Assembly (NCBI GenBank): GCA_000769715.1
Contig: JROS01000015.1
Coordinates: forward strand, 1-48,884
Source of the DNA: Desulfobulbus sp. Tol-SR
GTDB lineage: Bacteria; Desulfobacterota; Desulfobulbia; Desulfobulbales; Desulfocapsaceae
Direction of reading: 5' to 3'
DNA: 48,884 nucleotides
The position numbers and the translations under genes were made by a program. Of this stretch, positions 25,286 to 34,755 are shown in pieces. The notes beneath the pieces are model-generated. The model saw only the letters and a program-made list of their open reading frames with translations. It did no database searches and was not told where the DNA came from. Numbering within the stretch: the first letter of the stretch is position 1; the number at the start of each line of letters is the position of its first letter.

Positions 25286-26320
25286 ATGAACAGGATCGGA
25301 ATACTGGCAATGGCCGGTGTGGTCGCTTTAGGAACCTCGGCCTATGCCGCTGACAATACGTTGACCAGCAGCAAAACCGGCTCGCCGGTGGTACTGGACG
25401 GGAAGGCCGATAAGGCCTGGGATGCCGCCGCACCGCTGAAGATAACGCTTGATCAGCTGCCCTATGAGCCGAGCAACGGCTATCCGGGGATGAAAAGCAC
25501 CGAGGTGACGATCAAGTCGCTCTATGACGATCAGAACGTCTATTTTCTGATCAGCTATAAGGATCCGACCAAGAGCCTGGCCCGGTTCCCGTGGGTCAAG
25601 CAGGCTGATGGCTCCTGGAAGAAACTGGCCAACAAGGACAGCACCGGCCACGACAATACCTATTACGAAGACAAGCTGGCGATGTTCTGGAACATCAGCA
25701 CCAAGGGCTTCGAGACCGATGGCTGCATGATCGCCTGCCATCTCGATGAGCCGGGCGACACGTCGCCAGGCCGCAAATATACCGCCTCGGCCGCTGAGAC
25801 CATCGACATGTGGCATGCCAAGTTTGTCCGCACCATGCCGATGGGAATGTTCGATGACCAGTATGTCGACAACACTACCGATCCCAAGGTCAACGAGGGC
25901 TGGGGCCGGCGCAACGACACCGCCCCCGAGGGCGGCGGCTACAAGGACAACGCCAATGCCGACAAGACCGGTCCGGCCTTCATGAACAACAATCCGACCG
26001 CCGATGAGCAGTACTATGTGGTGCCGGACAAGAAAACAGCGTTTGTCGATACCTTAAAGGAAGGCGCCATCATCCCCGGCATCGAGATTTCGCCGCTGAT
26101 CGGCGGTCGGGCCGATATCCTGGCCCGCAACCATTACGAGAACGGGGTGTGGACGGCGGAGGTCATGCGGTCGCTGAAGACGGAAGGGGAGAATGTCGAC
26201 ACCCAGGATGTCCAGTTCACCGACAAGAGCAAGAGCTACCCCTTCGGCATGGCGATTTTCGACAATTCCCAGATCAACCACCTCTACCACGAGGGGATCT
26301 TCAATCTGACCTTCAAATAG
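25286..26320 (+). CDS. periplasmic ethylbenzene dehydrogenase gamma-like haem-binding protein
   Basis: 344 residues with a signal peptide ending TSAYA-ADN. The mature protein matches the EB_dh (ethylbenzene dehydrogenase/DMSO-reductase gamma haem-binding) fold: LDGKADKAWDAAAPLKITLD near the N-terminus, VTIKSLYDDQNVYFLISYKD, and a C-terminal YPFGMAIFDNSQINHLYHEG block. It contains CMIACH (C147, C151, H152), a CX3CH motif seen in many members and different from canonical CXXCH; it may attach c-type haem. The start has GGGAGG upstream. No molybdopterin catalytic subunit is nearby, so the protein acts alone or with distant partners. Directly after the two-component system and followed by a strong terminator. 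Confidence 0.85.
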   Translation: MNRIGILAMAGVVALGTSAYAADNTLTSSKTGSPVVLDGKADKAWDAAAPLKITLDQLPYEPSNGYPGMKSTEVTIKSLYDDQNVYFLISYKDPTKSLARFPWVKQADGSWKKLANKDSTGHDNTYYEDKLAMFWNISTKGFETDGCMIACHLDEPGDTSPGRKYTASAAETIDMWHAKFVRTMPMGMFDDQYVDNTTDPKVNEGWGRRNDTAPEGGGYKDNANADKTGPAFMNNNPTADEQYYVVPDKKTAFVDTLKEGAIIPGIEISPLIGGRADILARNHYENGVWTAEVMRSLKTEGENVDTQDVQFTDKSKSYPFGMAIFDNSQINHLYHEGIFNLTFK

Positions 26321-26374
26321 GCTGACGGTGAAAGGGCGAACTCGCCCCATCACCTGGTGAACCGTTGAACGGTA

Positions 26375-26417
26375 AAAGGCCGACATCCCCGGCAGGGATG
26401 TCGGCCTTTGCTTTTTG
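26375..26417. terminator. strong bidirectional terminator between convergent genes
   Basis: Perfect 15-bp stem AAAGGCCGACATCCC/GGGATGTCGGCCTTT with a 5-nt loop, T run on each strand. It lies between the EB_dh gene and the convergent RND operon and should serve both. Confidence 0.9.
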
Positions 26418-26440
26418 CCTCGAAACCATCGGACCCCCGG

Positions 26441-27847
26441 TCAGCTTTCCGCCTTCCAGCCGCCGCCGAGGACCTTGTAGAGGTTGACCCGGTTCATCAG
26501 CTTGGCCAGCCGAATGACGACCACGCTTTGGCGGGCCCGGTAGAGCGAACGCTGAGCGTCGAGCACCACCAGATAGCTGTCCACGCCCTGGTCGTAGCGT
26601 TCCCGGGCGAGCGCATAGTAGGTCTGATTGGCCTGCAGCCCCAGTTCCTCGGCCTGCAGCTGATCGCCGAAGGTGCGGATACCGGCGAGCACGTCCGCGG
26701 TCTCGCGGAAGGCGGTCTGGATGGCCTGCTCGTAGCGGGTGACGGCGATCTCCTTGCGCACCTCGGCCAGGTCGAGCTGGGCCGACAGTCGGCCGCCGGT
26801 GAAGATGGGCAGGCGGAGGGACGGCGCGAACAGCCAGGAGCCGGTGTCGCCGTCGAACAGATTCGAAGCCTCGGCGCTGATCACACCGGCGTCGGCGGTC
26901 AGGCTGATGGCCGGGAAGAAGGCGGCCCGGGCCGCGCCGATGCTGGCGTTGGCCCCGCGCAAGGTATGCTCGGCGGCCATGATGTCCGGCCGCTGGAGGA
27001 GCAGGTCGGAGCGCAGGCCGGTCGGCACCGGCCCGAGCAGGGCCTGCGCGGCCAGGTCGGTCGAGGGCGGCAGGTCATCGGGCAGCGGCCCGCCGGCCAG
27101 CAGGGTCAGCAGGTTCTCGTCCTGCTCCAGCAGGCGGCGGTACTGGGCCTGGTTGGCGCGGGCCGTCTGCAGGCTGGTCTGGGCCTGGGCGAGGTCGATC
27201 CGGGTGGCCACGCCCCCCTCGAAACGCTGCTTGATCAGGTCGTAGGAGGCCTGCTCGTTGGCCGCGGTGTCCTCGGTGATGGCCAGCAGCTGCCGGTCGG
27301 CGAGCCAGGTGAGGTAGGCGCGGGCCACCTCGGCCACCAGGCTGATATGCGCTGAGCGGCGGTTCTCCTCCATGGCCAGGTACTCTTCCAGGGCCTGGTC
27401 GCGGAGGTTGCGGATACGGCCGAAGAAATCGATCTCCCAGACGGTGACGCCCACCGAGGCCGAATAGGCCTCGCTGGTGGCATGGCCGCCGGAACCCAGG
27501 GTCCGCTGCTTGACGTAGCCGGCGCCGCCGTCCACCGTGGGGAACAGGGTCGAGCGCTGGATACGGTACTGGGCCTGGAAGGCCTCGACGTTGAGAGCGG
27601 TCTCGCGCAGATCGCGGTTGTTGGCCAGGGCCATCTCGATGATCGCCTGCAGCCGCGGGTCGGCAAAGAAATCCCGCCAGCCGAGGTCCGCAGCCAGCAC
27701 CGCGGCCTGGTCGGCCACGGCCTCGCCGGGCAGGACCGCGGCGACCGGCGCCATCGGCCGGGTGAACCCGGGGGCGAAAGAGCAGCCGCCCAGGGCGAGT
27801 GCGAGCAGCAGAGCCGCGGCAAGAGTGGTAGGTTTGTCGGTTTTCAT
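26441..27847 (-). CDS. RND efflux outer-membrane lipoprotein channel (OprM/NodT family)
   Basis: 468-residue TolC-like outer-membrane factor. Signal peptide with lipobox LALGGC (Cys22), then two OEP repeats rich in coiled-coil helices (for example NLRDQALEEYLAMEENR and the QYRRLLEQDENLL stretch), ending in VNLYKVLGGGW, a hallmark of OprM-type channels. Last gene of the adaptor-pump-channel operon, 4 nt after the pump stop. Together they form a tripartite multidrug or solvent efflux pump. Confidence 0.94.
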   Translation of the reverse strand: MKTDKPTTLAAALLLALALGGCSFAPGFTRPMAPVAAVLPGEAVADQAAVLAADLGWRDFFADPRLQAIIEMALANNRDLRETALNVEAFQAQYRIQRSTLFPTVDGGAGYVKQRTLGSGGHATSEAYSASVGVTVWEIDFFGRIRNLRDQALEEYLAMEENRRSAHISLVAEVARAYLTWLADRQLLAITEDTAANEQASYDLIKQRFEGGVATRIDLAQAQTSLQTARANQAQYRRLLEQDENLLTLLAGGPLPDDLPPSTDLAAQALLGPVPTGLRSDLLLQRPDIMAAEHTLRGANASIGAARAAFFPAISLTADAGVISAEASNLFDGDTGSWLFAPSLRLPIFTGGRLSAQLDLAEVRKEIAVTRYEQAIQTAFRETADVLAGIRTFGDQLQAEELGLQANQTYYALARERYDQGVDSYLVVLDAQRSLYRARQSVVVIRLAKLMNRVNLYKVLGGGWKAES

Positions 27848-27851
27848 GGCA

Positions 27852-30800
27852 TCACTCCTGTTCGGCGACGGGGGTGGTGTCCGCCTCGGGCCGCCGGGGT
27901 TTGAAGATACGCAGCACCACCACGAAAAAGAGCGGGATGAAGAGAATGGCCAGCACTGTGGCCAGGGTCATGCCGCCGAGGACGCCGGTGCCGATGGCGT
28001 GACGGCTATTGGCGCCGGCGCCGGAGCTGATCGCGAGCGGCAGCACGCCGAGCATGAATGCCATGGAGGTCATCAGGATCGGCCGCAGACGCAGTCGGGC
28101 GGCGCGCAGGGCGCTGTCCACCACGTCGCGCCCCTTGTCGTAGCGTCGCTTGGCGAACTCGACGATGAGGATGGCGTTCTTGGCCGACAGGCCGATCGTG
28201 GTCAGCAGGCCGACCTGGAAGTAGACGTCGTTGGTCAGGCCGCGGGTGTAGACGGCAGCCAGCGCTCCGAGCACACCGATGGGCACGGCGAGGATGACCG
28301 AAAACGGCACCGACCAGCTCTCGTACAGGGCCGCGAGGCAGAGGAGCACCACCAGGATGGAGATGGCGTACAGGAACGGCGCCTGGGTACCGGCCTGCAA
28401 CTCCTGGAAGGAGGCGCCGGTCCACTCGTAGCCGAAGCCGGCGGGCAGCTTGGCCACCAGCTCGCCGATGGTCTGCATGGCGTCACCGCTGGACAGGCCG
28501 GGCGCGGCCTCGCCGACGATGTTGATCGCCGGGTTGCCGTTGTAGCGCTCCAGCCGGGGCGAACCGTAGCTCCAGTAGCCGCTGGCGAACGAGGAGAAGG
28601 GCACCATTTCGCCCCGTTCGTTGCGCACGTACCAGAGGCCCAGGTCATCCGGGTTCATGCGGTAGGGCGCGTCCGCCTGGAGGTAGACCTTCTTCACCCG
28701 TTCCTGGTTGAGGAAGTCGTTGACGTACATGGAGCCCCAGGCCGTGCCCAGGGTGGTGTTGATGTCGCTGACGGTCACACCCAGCGCCATGGCCTTTTCG
28801 TAGTCAACGTCGATATTGTACTCGGGCGCGTCGTCCATGCCGTTGGGCCGCACCCGGGTCAGGGTCTGATTCTGCGCCGCCATGCCGAGCAGTTGGTTGC
28901 GGGCCTCGATGAGCTTCTCATGGCCCAGACCGGAGCGGTCCTGGAGGAAGAAGTCGAAGCCGGTGGAGGTGCCCAACGCCGGGATCGGCGGGATGTTGAA
29001 GGGGAAGACCATGGCCTCCTTGATCTGCGAGAAGGCGCCCATGGCCCGGCCGATGATCGCCTTGACCTCCTGGTCGGGCCGGGTGCGCTCGTCCCAGTGT
29101 TTGAGATTGACGAAGGCCATGCCCATGTTCTGGCCCATGCCGGCGAAGCTGTAGCCGGCCACGGTGAATACGGCATTGACGTTCTCCTTCTCCGCTTCCA
29201 GGTAGTGGGTGCGCACCTTGTCCAGCACCTCCTGGGTGCGCTCCAGGGTGGCGCCGGCGGGCAGCTGCACCAGGGTGGGGAACACGCCCTGGTCCTCCTC
29301 GGGGATGAAGCTGGTGGGCAGCTTGACGAAGAACCAGCCGACCGCGATGAGCATCAGCAGGTAAAGGAGGCCGAAGCGGCCGGTGCGCTTGAGCACGTAG
29401 CCGACGCAGGTGCGGTAGGTGTCGGCGCTGCGCTCGAAGGTGCGGTTGAACCAGCCGAAAAAGCCGCGCTTCTGGAGGCTGTGCCCCTTCTGCACCGGCT
29501 TGAGCAGGGTGGCGCACAGCGCCGGGGTGAGGATCAGGGCGACCAGCACCGAGAGCAGCATGGCCGAGACGATGGTCAGCGAGAACTGGCGGTAGATGGC
29601 GCCGGTGGAGCCGCCGAAGAAGGCCATGGGCACGAATACCGCGGAGAGCACCAGGGCGATGCCGATGAGCGCGCCGGTGATCTGGTCCATGGACTTGCGG
29701 GTGGCCTCGAGCGGCGACAGTCCCTCCTCGGCCATGATCCGCTCGACGTTTTCGACCACGACGATGGCATCGTCGACCAACAGACCGATGGCCAGCACCA
29801 GGCCGAACATGGTCAGGGTGTTGATCGAGAAGCCGAACACGGCCATGATCGCGAAGGTGCCCAGGAGGACCACGGGCACGGCGATGGTGGGGATGAGCGT
29901 GGCCCGGAAGTTCTGCAGGAACAGATACATGACCAGGAAGACGAGGATGATCGCCTCGAACAGGGTCTTGACCACCTCCTTGATGGAGATGCGGATGAAG
30001 GTGGTGGTGTCGTAGGGGAAGACCACCTCCACGCCCGGCGGGAAGTAGGGCTTCAGCTCATCGATCTTGGCCTTCACTGCATCCGAGGTGGCGAGGGCGT
30101 TGGCGCCGGTGGCGAGCATGATGGCCATGCCCGAAGAGGCCTGGCCGTTGAAGGTGGTCCGGGTGAGGTAGTTCTCGGCGCCGATCTCCACCCGGGCCAC
30201 GTCCTTGAGCCGCACCTGGGAGCCGTCCGGGAGCACCCGAAGCATGATGCGGCCAAACTGCTCGGGCGAACTCATCATGGTCTGGGCCATCATCGAGTAG
30301 CTCAGCTGCTGGCCGGGGACCGAGGGAGAGCCGCCCAGCTCGCCCACCGCCACCTGGTTGTTCTGGGCGCGGATGGCGTTCGCCACGTCGGACGGGGTCA
30401 GCTGGAAGCTGTTCAGCTTGCTCGGGTCGAGCCAGATGCGCATCGAGTACTGGCCGCCGAACACCTCGATCGAGCCCACGCCGGTGGTCCGGCTGAGCGG
30501 GTCGCGCAGGGTGTTGATCATGAAGTCGGCCAGGTCGTAGTTCTTCATGGTCGGGTCGGAGGAGATCAGGCCGACGATCATGAGGAAGGTCGAGTTGGAC
30601 TTGGCCACCTGCACGCCTTCCTTCTGCACCGCGTCGGGCAGCAGTTTGAGCGCCTGCTGCAGCTTGTTCTGCACCTGCACCTGGGCGATGTCCGGGTCGG
30701 TGCCGGTCTCGAAGAACAGGGTGATGGTGACGTTGCCGGTGGAGGAACTCTCGGACTTCATGTAGAGGAAGTTGTCCAGACCGGTCATGTTCTGCTCGAT

Positions 30801-30992
30801 GATCTGGGTGACCGAGTTCTCGATGGTCGCGGCCGAGGCGCCGGTGTACTTGGTGGTGACGCGCACCGAGGGCGGGGCGATCTCCGGGTACTGGGACACC
30901 GGCAGATTGAGGACGGCAAGCGCGCCGGCGAGCATGATGACGATGGCGATGACCCACGCGAAGATGGGCCGGTCGATGAAATAGCGTGCCAT
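27852..30992 (-). CDS. RND multidrug efflux permease (HAE1, AcrB/MexB type)
   Basis: 1046 residues, the usual AcrB length. [20 protein letters not shown] is the classical N-terminus with TM1. The proton-relay aspartates are in [17 protein letters not shown] (TM4). Porter-domain blocks such as [10 protein letters not shown] and the C-terminal [21 protein letters not shown] and [17 protein letters not shown] are intact. HAE1 pumps export drugs, dyes, bile salts and solvents using the proton gradient. It lies between adaptor (3-nt gap) and channel (4-nt gap). Substrates cannot be predicted. A very long opposite-strand open frame over this gene is a composition artefact. Confidence 0.97.
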   Translation of the reverse strand: MARYFIDRPIFAWVIAIVIMLAGALAVLNLPVSQYPEIAPPSVRVTTKYTGASAATIENSVTQIIEQNMTGLDNFLYMKSESSSTGNVTITLFFETGTDPDIAQVQVQNKLQQALKLLPDAVQKEGVQVAKSNSTFLMIVGLISSDPTMKNYDLADFMINTLRDPLSRTTGVGSIEVFGGQYSMRIWLDPSKLNSFQLTPSDVANAIRAQNNQVAVGELGGSPSVPGQQLSYSMMAQTMMSSPEQFGRIMLRVLPDGSQVRLKDVARVEIGAENYLTRTTFNGQASSGMAIMLATGANALATSDAVKAKIDELKPYFPPGVEVVFPYDTTTFIRISIKEVVKTLFEAIILVFLVMYLFLQNFRATLIPTIAVPVVLLGTFAIMAVFGFSINTLTMFGLVLAIGLLVDDAIVVVENVERIMAEEGLSPLEATRKSMDQITGALIGIALVLSAVFVPMAFFGGSTGAIYRQFSLTIVSAMLLSVLVALILTPALCATLLKPVQKGHSLQKRGFFGWFNRTFERSADTYRTCVGYVLKRTGRFGLLYLLMLIAVGWFFVKLPTSFIPEEDQGVFPTLVQLPAGATLERTQEVLDKVRTHYLEAEKENVNAVFTVAGYSFAGMGQNMGMAFVNLKHWDERTRPDQEVKAIIGRAMGAFSQIKEAMVFPFNIPPIPALGTSTGFDFFLQDRSGLGHEKLIEARNQLLGMAAQNQTLTRVRPNGMDDAPEYNIDVDYEKAMALGVTVSDINTTLGTAWGSMYVNDFLNQERVKKVYLQADAPYRMNPDDLGLWYVRNERGEMVPFSSFASGYWSYGSPRLERYNGNPAINIVGEAAPGLSSGDAMQTIGELVAKLPAGFGYEWTGASFQELQAGTQAPFLYAISILVVLLCLAALYESWSVPFSVILAVPIGVLGALAAVYTRGLTNDVYFQVGLLTTIGLSAKNAILIVEFAKRRYDKGRDVVDSALRAARLRLRPILMTSMAFMLGVLPLAISSGAGANSRHAIGTGVLGGMTLATVLAILFIPLFFVVVLRIFKPRRPEADTTPVAEQE

Positions 30993-30995
30993 GGG

Positions 30996-32195
30996 TTACT
31001 CCGCCTTTTCCTGGGTTGCGGGCCGGTCGTTTCCGGCCGGCGCGGGGGCGGACTTGGCCTCGACCGCCTTGACCCGGGCACCTGGCCGCACCTTCTGCCG
31101 GCCGGCGACGATCACCCGGTCGCCGGCCTGCAGACCGGACTCGATGACGATGCCCTCGCCGATCATCTGGCCGGTGACGAGTTGGCGCAATTCGACCACG
31201 GATTCCTTGTTCACCACCAGGGCCTGGGCGATGCCCTTCATGTCGCGGGTGACGGCCACCTGCGGAGCGAGGATGGCGTCGGGCCGCTGACCGCGCTCGA
31301 GTCGGGCGCGGACGAACATGCCGGGCAGGAGCACATGGTCCGGGTTGGCGGCCAGCACCCGCAGGGTGACCGTGCCGGTGGACACGGCGACGGTGACGTC
31401 GGCGAATTCGAGCTTGCCGGGATGGGCATAGACCGAGCCATCCTCGAGGAGCACGCTCACCCGGGCCTTGCCCTCGGTGTCCACCTGCATCTGGCCGGAT
31501 TCGACCTCCTTCTTCAGGCGCAGCACCTCCACGCTCGACTGGCTGACGTCGATATACATCGGGTCGAGCTGCTGGATGGTGGCCAGGGCCGTGGGCTGCT
31601 GGGCGGTGACGAGCGCGCCCTCGGTTACCTGGGACATGCCGATGCGGCCGGAGATAGGGGCCTTGACGTCGGTGTAGGCGAGGTTGATGTGGGCGCTGTC
31701 CACCGCCGCTTTGGCCGCGGCGATCTCGGCTACGGTCTGCTTCCAGGCGGCCTCGGTCTCGACCTGGTCCTGGTCGCTGACCGCCTTGCGCTCCACCAGC
31801 TTGCGGTAGCGCTCGGCCTTGAGCCGGGCCGAATTCTCCGAGGCCTCGGCCCGGGCCAGGGCGGCGCAGGCGGAGTCGTAGGCGGCCTTGTAGACGGCCG
31901 GGTCGATCTTGTAGAGCAGTTGGCCGGCCTTGACCTCGCTGCCCTCCTCGAAATGGCGTTTGAGAATGATGCCGCTCACCTGGGGCCGCACCTCGGCGAT
32001 ACGATAGGCGGCGGTGCGGCCGGGCAGCTCCATGCTCAAGTTGACGCTCTGCGGGGCGAGGGTGACCACCCCAACCTCAGCCGGGCCACCGGGCGGGGGG
32101 CCGGCCTGCTTGTCACCGCCCCGGCAGGCGCCGAGCAGCATGGCGGCAGCCAGGGCAAGGGCGATGAAAGGTGCGTGTATCTTTTGCGTACTCAT
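30996..32195 (-). CDS. RND efflux periplasmic adaptor lipoprotein (AcrA/MexA type)
   Basis: About 399 residues with a lipoprotein signal (AAAMLLGAC, Cys24). Order: first beta-barrel/lipoyl half (YRIAEVRPQVSGIILKRHFEEGSEVKAGQLLYKIDP), coiled-coil hairpin (YDSACAALARAEASENSARLKAERYRKL...), second lipoyl half (AYTDVKAPISGRIGMSQVTEG) and C-terminal membrane-proximal domain. The start is ATG 32195, which has AAGGA 8 nt upstream; the in-frame ATG at 32204 is too close to it. First gene of the pump operon. Confidence 0.94.
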   Translation of the reverse strand: MSTQKIHAPFIALALAAAMLLGACRGGDKQAGPPPGGPAEVGVVTLAPQSVNLSMELPGRTAAYRIAEVRPQVSGIILKRHFEEGSEVKAGQLLYKIDPAVYKAAYDSACAALARAEASENSARLKAERYRKLVERKAVSDQDQVETEAAWKQTVAEIAAAKAAVDSAHINLAYTDVKAPISGRIGMSQVTEGALVTAQQPTALATIQQLDPMYIDVSQSSVEVLRLKKEVESGQMQVDTEGKARVSVLLEDGSVYAHPGKLEFADVTVAVSTGTVTLRVLAANPDHVLLPGMFVRARLERGQRPDAILAPQVAVTRDMKGIAQALVVNKESVVELRQLVTGQMIGEGIVIESGLQAGDRVIVAGRQKVRPGARVKAVEAKSAPAPAGNDRPATQEKAE

Positions 32196-32318
32196 GATTC
32201 CCATCCTTGAAGGTTGAAGGTGATCAGTTCCGGCGGAGAGACAAATTGGGGTCTCGAGGTCGGACCGGTCTGTGATCGCCTGTAAATATTGTGTTTGGCG
32301 CGGCTGCCCGCCGATGCC

Positions 32319-32909
32319 CTATCGTTTGATGGCATCCCAGCTGGCCTCCGCCGTCCTGCGGATCAAATCTTCGTTCAGCTCGACGAACTCGAGGGTATGG
32401 TCACGGGCGACGGACACCAGCGTGCCGAAGAACAGGGCGAAGAGGATGGCGAGCGGCAGGTCCTTGATCACGCCATCGGCGACGCCCTGCTCGAACAGAT
32501 GCTTCACCGTGTCGCACCGCTGCTCGCTGGATCTCTGGTTGAAGATCTTGTCCCGCCGCATGGCGACGCCATAAGGAGAATAGTAGAACTGTTCGAGGAA
32601 CTTGAACTCCAGCGGGTTGTCCAGCAGGAAGCGCATCATGCCGATGAAGAAACGATTGAACCGCTCCTTGAGCGAACGACCAGCCGTATCCTGGACCATC
32701 AAGATCAGGTTCATCCGTTCCTCAAGTTCCCGGTGTACTTCCCGGATAAGGACGTCCTTGTCGGCGAAATAGCGGTAGATGGTGCCGGTGCCGACCCCGG
32801 CCCGTGCCGCGATCATTGCCGTCGGCGCGCCGTGGAAGCCGTTTTCGGCGATCAGCTCCATGGCGGCCTTGAGGATGGCCGATCGTTTGTCGGGTATTTC
32901 CTTGTTCAT
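32319..32909 (-). CDS. TetR/AcrR-family repressor of the efflux operon
   Basis: About 196 residues from ATG 32909. N-terminal TetR helix-turn-helix: RSAILKAAMELIAENGFHGAPTAMIAARAGVGTGTIYRYFADKDVL. The C-terminal ligand domain is of the AcrR/FadR-like type. The promoter at 32961-32989 implies that the longer frame opening at 32963 is not used; ATG 32939 is a remaining alternative. It is encoded on the same strand immediately upstream of the adaptor gene (about 120 bp), the typical place for the pump's repressor. The ligand is unknown. Confidence 0.9.
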   Translation of the reverse strand: MNKEIPDKRSAILKAAMELIAENGFHGAPTAMIAARAGVGTGTIYRYFADKDVLIREVHRELEERMNLILMVQDTAGRSLKERFNRFFIGMMRFLLDNPLEFKFLEQFYYSPYGVAMRRDKIFNQRSSEQRCDTVKHLFEQGVADGVIKDLPLAILFALFFGTLVSVARDHTLEFVELNEDLIRRTAEASWDAIKR

Positions 32910-32945
32910 ATCGTCGGGGTCTCTGGAGGATAGTATCATGCGGAG

Positions 32946-32955
32946 TGAATGTTCA
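32946..32955. promoter_or_regulatory. candidate TetR autoregulatory operator
   Basis: Palindrome TGAA-TG-TTCA at the predicted transcription start of tetR, a place suited to autorepression. Short, so only suggestive. Confidence 0.4.
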
Positions 32956-32960
32956 GTCCT

Positions 32961-32989
32961 CATCTACCCAATCACCATCGATCTGTCAA
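32961..32989 (-). promoter_or_regulatory. candidate promoter of the tetR gene
   Basis: On the minus strand TTGACA (32989-32984), 17-nt spacer, TAGATG (32966-32961). The perfect -35 follows an A-rich upstream stretch. Confidence 0.6.
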
Positions 32990-33104
32990 TTTTTTTTTAA
33001 TCGCCTCGGCTTCCTGCAAGATAACGAGACTGGTTGTGGACAAAAAAATGGAGGAGGCGCTGTTGTTTGTCGAGTTTCCCATCGTCTGTCATTCAAGTTC
33101 CCCA

Positions 33105-33158
33105 GTCTGTCATTTCGAGCGATAGCGAGAAATCCCGTCCCCTGCCGCCGGGGATTTC
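33105..33158. repeat. REP-like dispersed intergenic repeat candidate
   Basis: Contains GTCATTTCGAGC-GATA-GCGAGAAATC, a string resembling intergenic repeats (GTCATTTCGAGCGAAGCGAGAAATC type) that I recall from many genomes, then a hairpin GAAATCCC (33129-33136) / GGGATTTC (33151-33158). A 10-bp direct repeat GTCTGTCATT occurs at 33084-33093 and 33105-33114. Only one copy is in this window, so dispersal cannot be shown. Confidence 0.4.
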
Positions 33159-33383
33159 CGCCTGCGATCGACAGGGGAGCCAGGGGTTGGCGGCGGCAGA
33201 TTGAACATTATGTTGCCCGCCGGGGCTCGATATGGTACGGGAGTGGGTCGTTATCGACCGGGGGAATATTGGCGCGATGCGTGATGTCCTGTTCCTTTTT
33301 TCCCTCGTCTTCCCGGTAGAATAGCGGACAAATTGTCCTCGGCGGCGACGAACGAGAAACCAGCAGAACAAGGAAAGATTTCA

Positions 33384-34670
33384 ATGATGCAAAAGACCAT
33401 ACAGGTGAACGAAAAGGTACCGCTGCTGCAGGGGATTCCCCTGAGTTTGCAACACCTTTTCGCCATGTTCGGGGCATCGGTGCTGGTGCCGACCCTGTTC
33501 AAGATCGACCCCTCCGTCGTCCTCCTGATGAACGGCATCGGCACCCTGATCTACCTGGTCCTGTGCCAGGGCAAGGCCCCGGCCTTCCTCGGTTCGAGCT
33601 TCGCCTTCCTGTCGCCGGTCTTCGTTGTTCTCGGGGCCAACCAGGAACTGTGGGCCGGCAACTACTCCTATGCCCTCGGCGGGTTCATCGCCTCCGGCTG
33701 CATCTTCATCACCGTCGCCCTGATCATCTGGAAATTCGGCTCGGCCTGGATCGGTTTCGTCCTGCCGCCGGCGACGATGGGTCCCATCGTCATGCTCATC
33801 GGGCTCGAACTGGCCGGGGTGGCGACCGGGATGGCCGGCATTACACCGGATGCCAAGGGAAGCTACAATGTCGAGGCGATTATCGTCTCCGTCATGACCC
33901 TGCTCACCGTCGCCTTCGGTTCCCTGCTGTTCCGGGGGTTCATGGCGGTCATCCCGGTGCTGATCGGTATCGCCGTCGGCTATGCGGTGGCGGTGTGCAT
34001 GGGGATGGTCAGTTTCGACGGGGTGAGGACCGCCGCGATCCTCGCCATGCCGACCTTCCATAGCCCGAGGTTCGATCTCAACATGATCCTGATCATCATC
34101 CCGGCCTCGCTGGTGGTGATCTCCGAACATATCGGCCACCTGGTGGTGACCGGCAATATCGTCGGCCGGGAGTTGACCCGTGATCCGGGGCTCCACCGCT
34201 CGCTGATGGGCGACGGCGTGTCGACGGTGCTGTCCGGCCTCTGCGGTTCGGTGCCGACCACGACCTACGGCGAGAACATCGGGGTCATGGCGATCACCCG
34301 GGTCTATTCGGTCTGGGTCATCGGCGGGGCGGCGATCATCTCGATTGTCCTCGCCTTTATCGGCAAGCTGTCGGCGGTCATCCAGTCCATCCCGACCCCG
34401 GTCATGGGCGGCATCTCGATCCTCCTCTTCGGGGTCATCGCCGCCTCGGGGATCCGGATGCTGGTGGAGGCGAAGGTCGACTACTCCCGACCGATCAACC
34501 TCACCCTGACGGCCATCGTCCTGATCGTCGGGATCAGCGGGGCGGCGGTCAATATCGGCAATGTCCAGCTGAAGGGCATGGCCCTGGCGACCGTGGTCGG
34601 CATGGTCCTTTCCCTCCTCTTTCATCTCCTCGAGCGGCTCGGCCTGGTCAACGTCCGGACGGATATCTGA
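33384..34670 (+). CDS. uracil/xanthine permease (NCS2 family)
   Basis: About 428-residue inner-membrane nucleobase:H+ symporter with 14 membrane segments in the UraA fold. The N-terminal LLQGIPLSLQHLFAMFGASVLVPTLF is typical of UraA, and the NCS2 signature with TTYGENIGVMAITRVYS (about residues 288-304) is intact; EHIGHLVVTGN carries the first conserved substrate-binding Glu. The start is ATG 33384 or the next codon 33387; AAGGAAAG lies upstream. Uracil is the likeliest substrate from sequence style, but xanthine/urate transporters share these features. Confidence 0.9.
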   Translation: MMQKTIQVNEKVPLLQGIPLSLQHLFAMFGASVLVPTLFKIDPSVVLLMNGIGTLIYLVLCQGKAPAFLGSSFAFLSPVFVVLGANQELWAGNYSYALGGFIASGCIFITVALIIWKFGSAWIGFVLPPATMGPIVMLIGLELAGVATGMAGITPDAKGSYNVEAIIVSVMTLLTVAFGSLLFRGFMAVIPVLIGIAVGYAVAVCMGMVSFDGVRTAAILAMPTFHSPRFDLNMILIIIPASLVVISEHIGHLVVTGNIVGRELTRDPGLHRSLMGDGVSTVLSGLCGSVPTTTYGENIGVMAITRVYSVWVIGGAAIISIVLAFIGKLSAVIQSIPTPVMGGISILLFGVIAASGIRMLVEAKVDYSRPINLTLTAIVLIVGISGAAVNIGNVQLKGMALATVVGMVLSLLFHLLERLGLVNVRTDI

Positions 34671-34755
34671 GGAGCGGTCGATAGCTGCAGGTTGTCCAGG
34701 GGAATTTCCGGCCATCCGGCACCGGCTGTCCTCGCCGTGCCGACTGCCTTCACGG

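Noticed and set aside
27537..32210. Uninterrupted plus-strand reading frame of about 1550 codons
   Set aside because: It is antisense to the RND pump operon. Its composition (Gly, Asp, His, Val, Leu, Gln rich) is the usual mirror of a GC-rich gene in the complementary frame, with no domains or starts.
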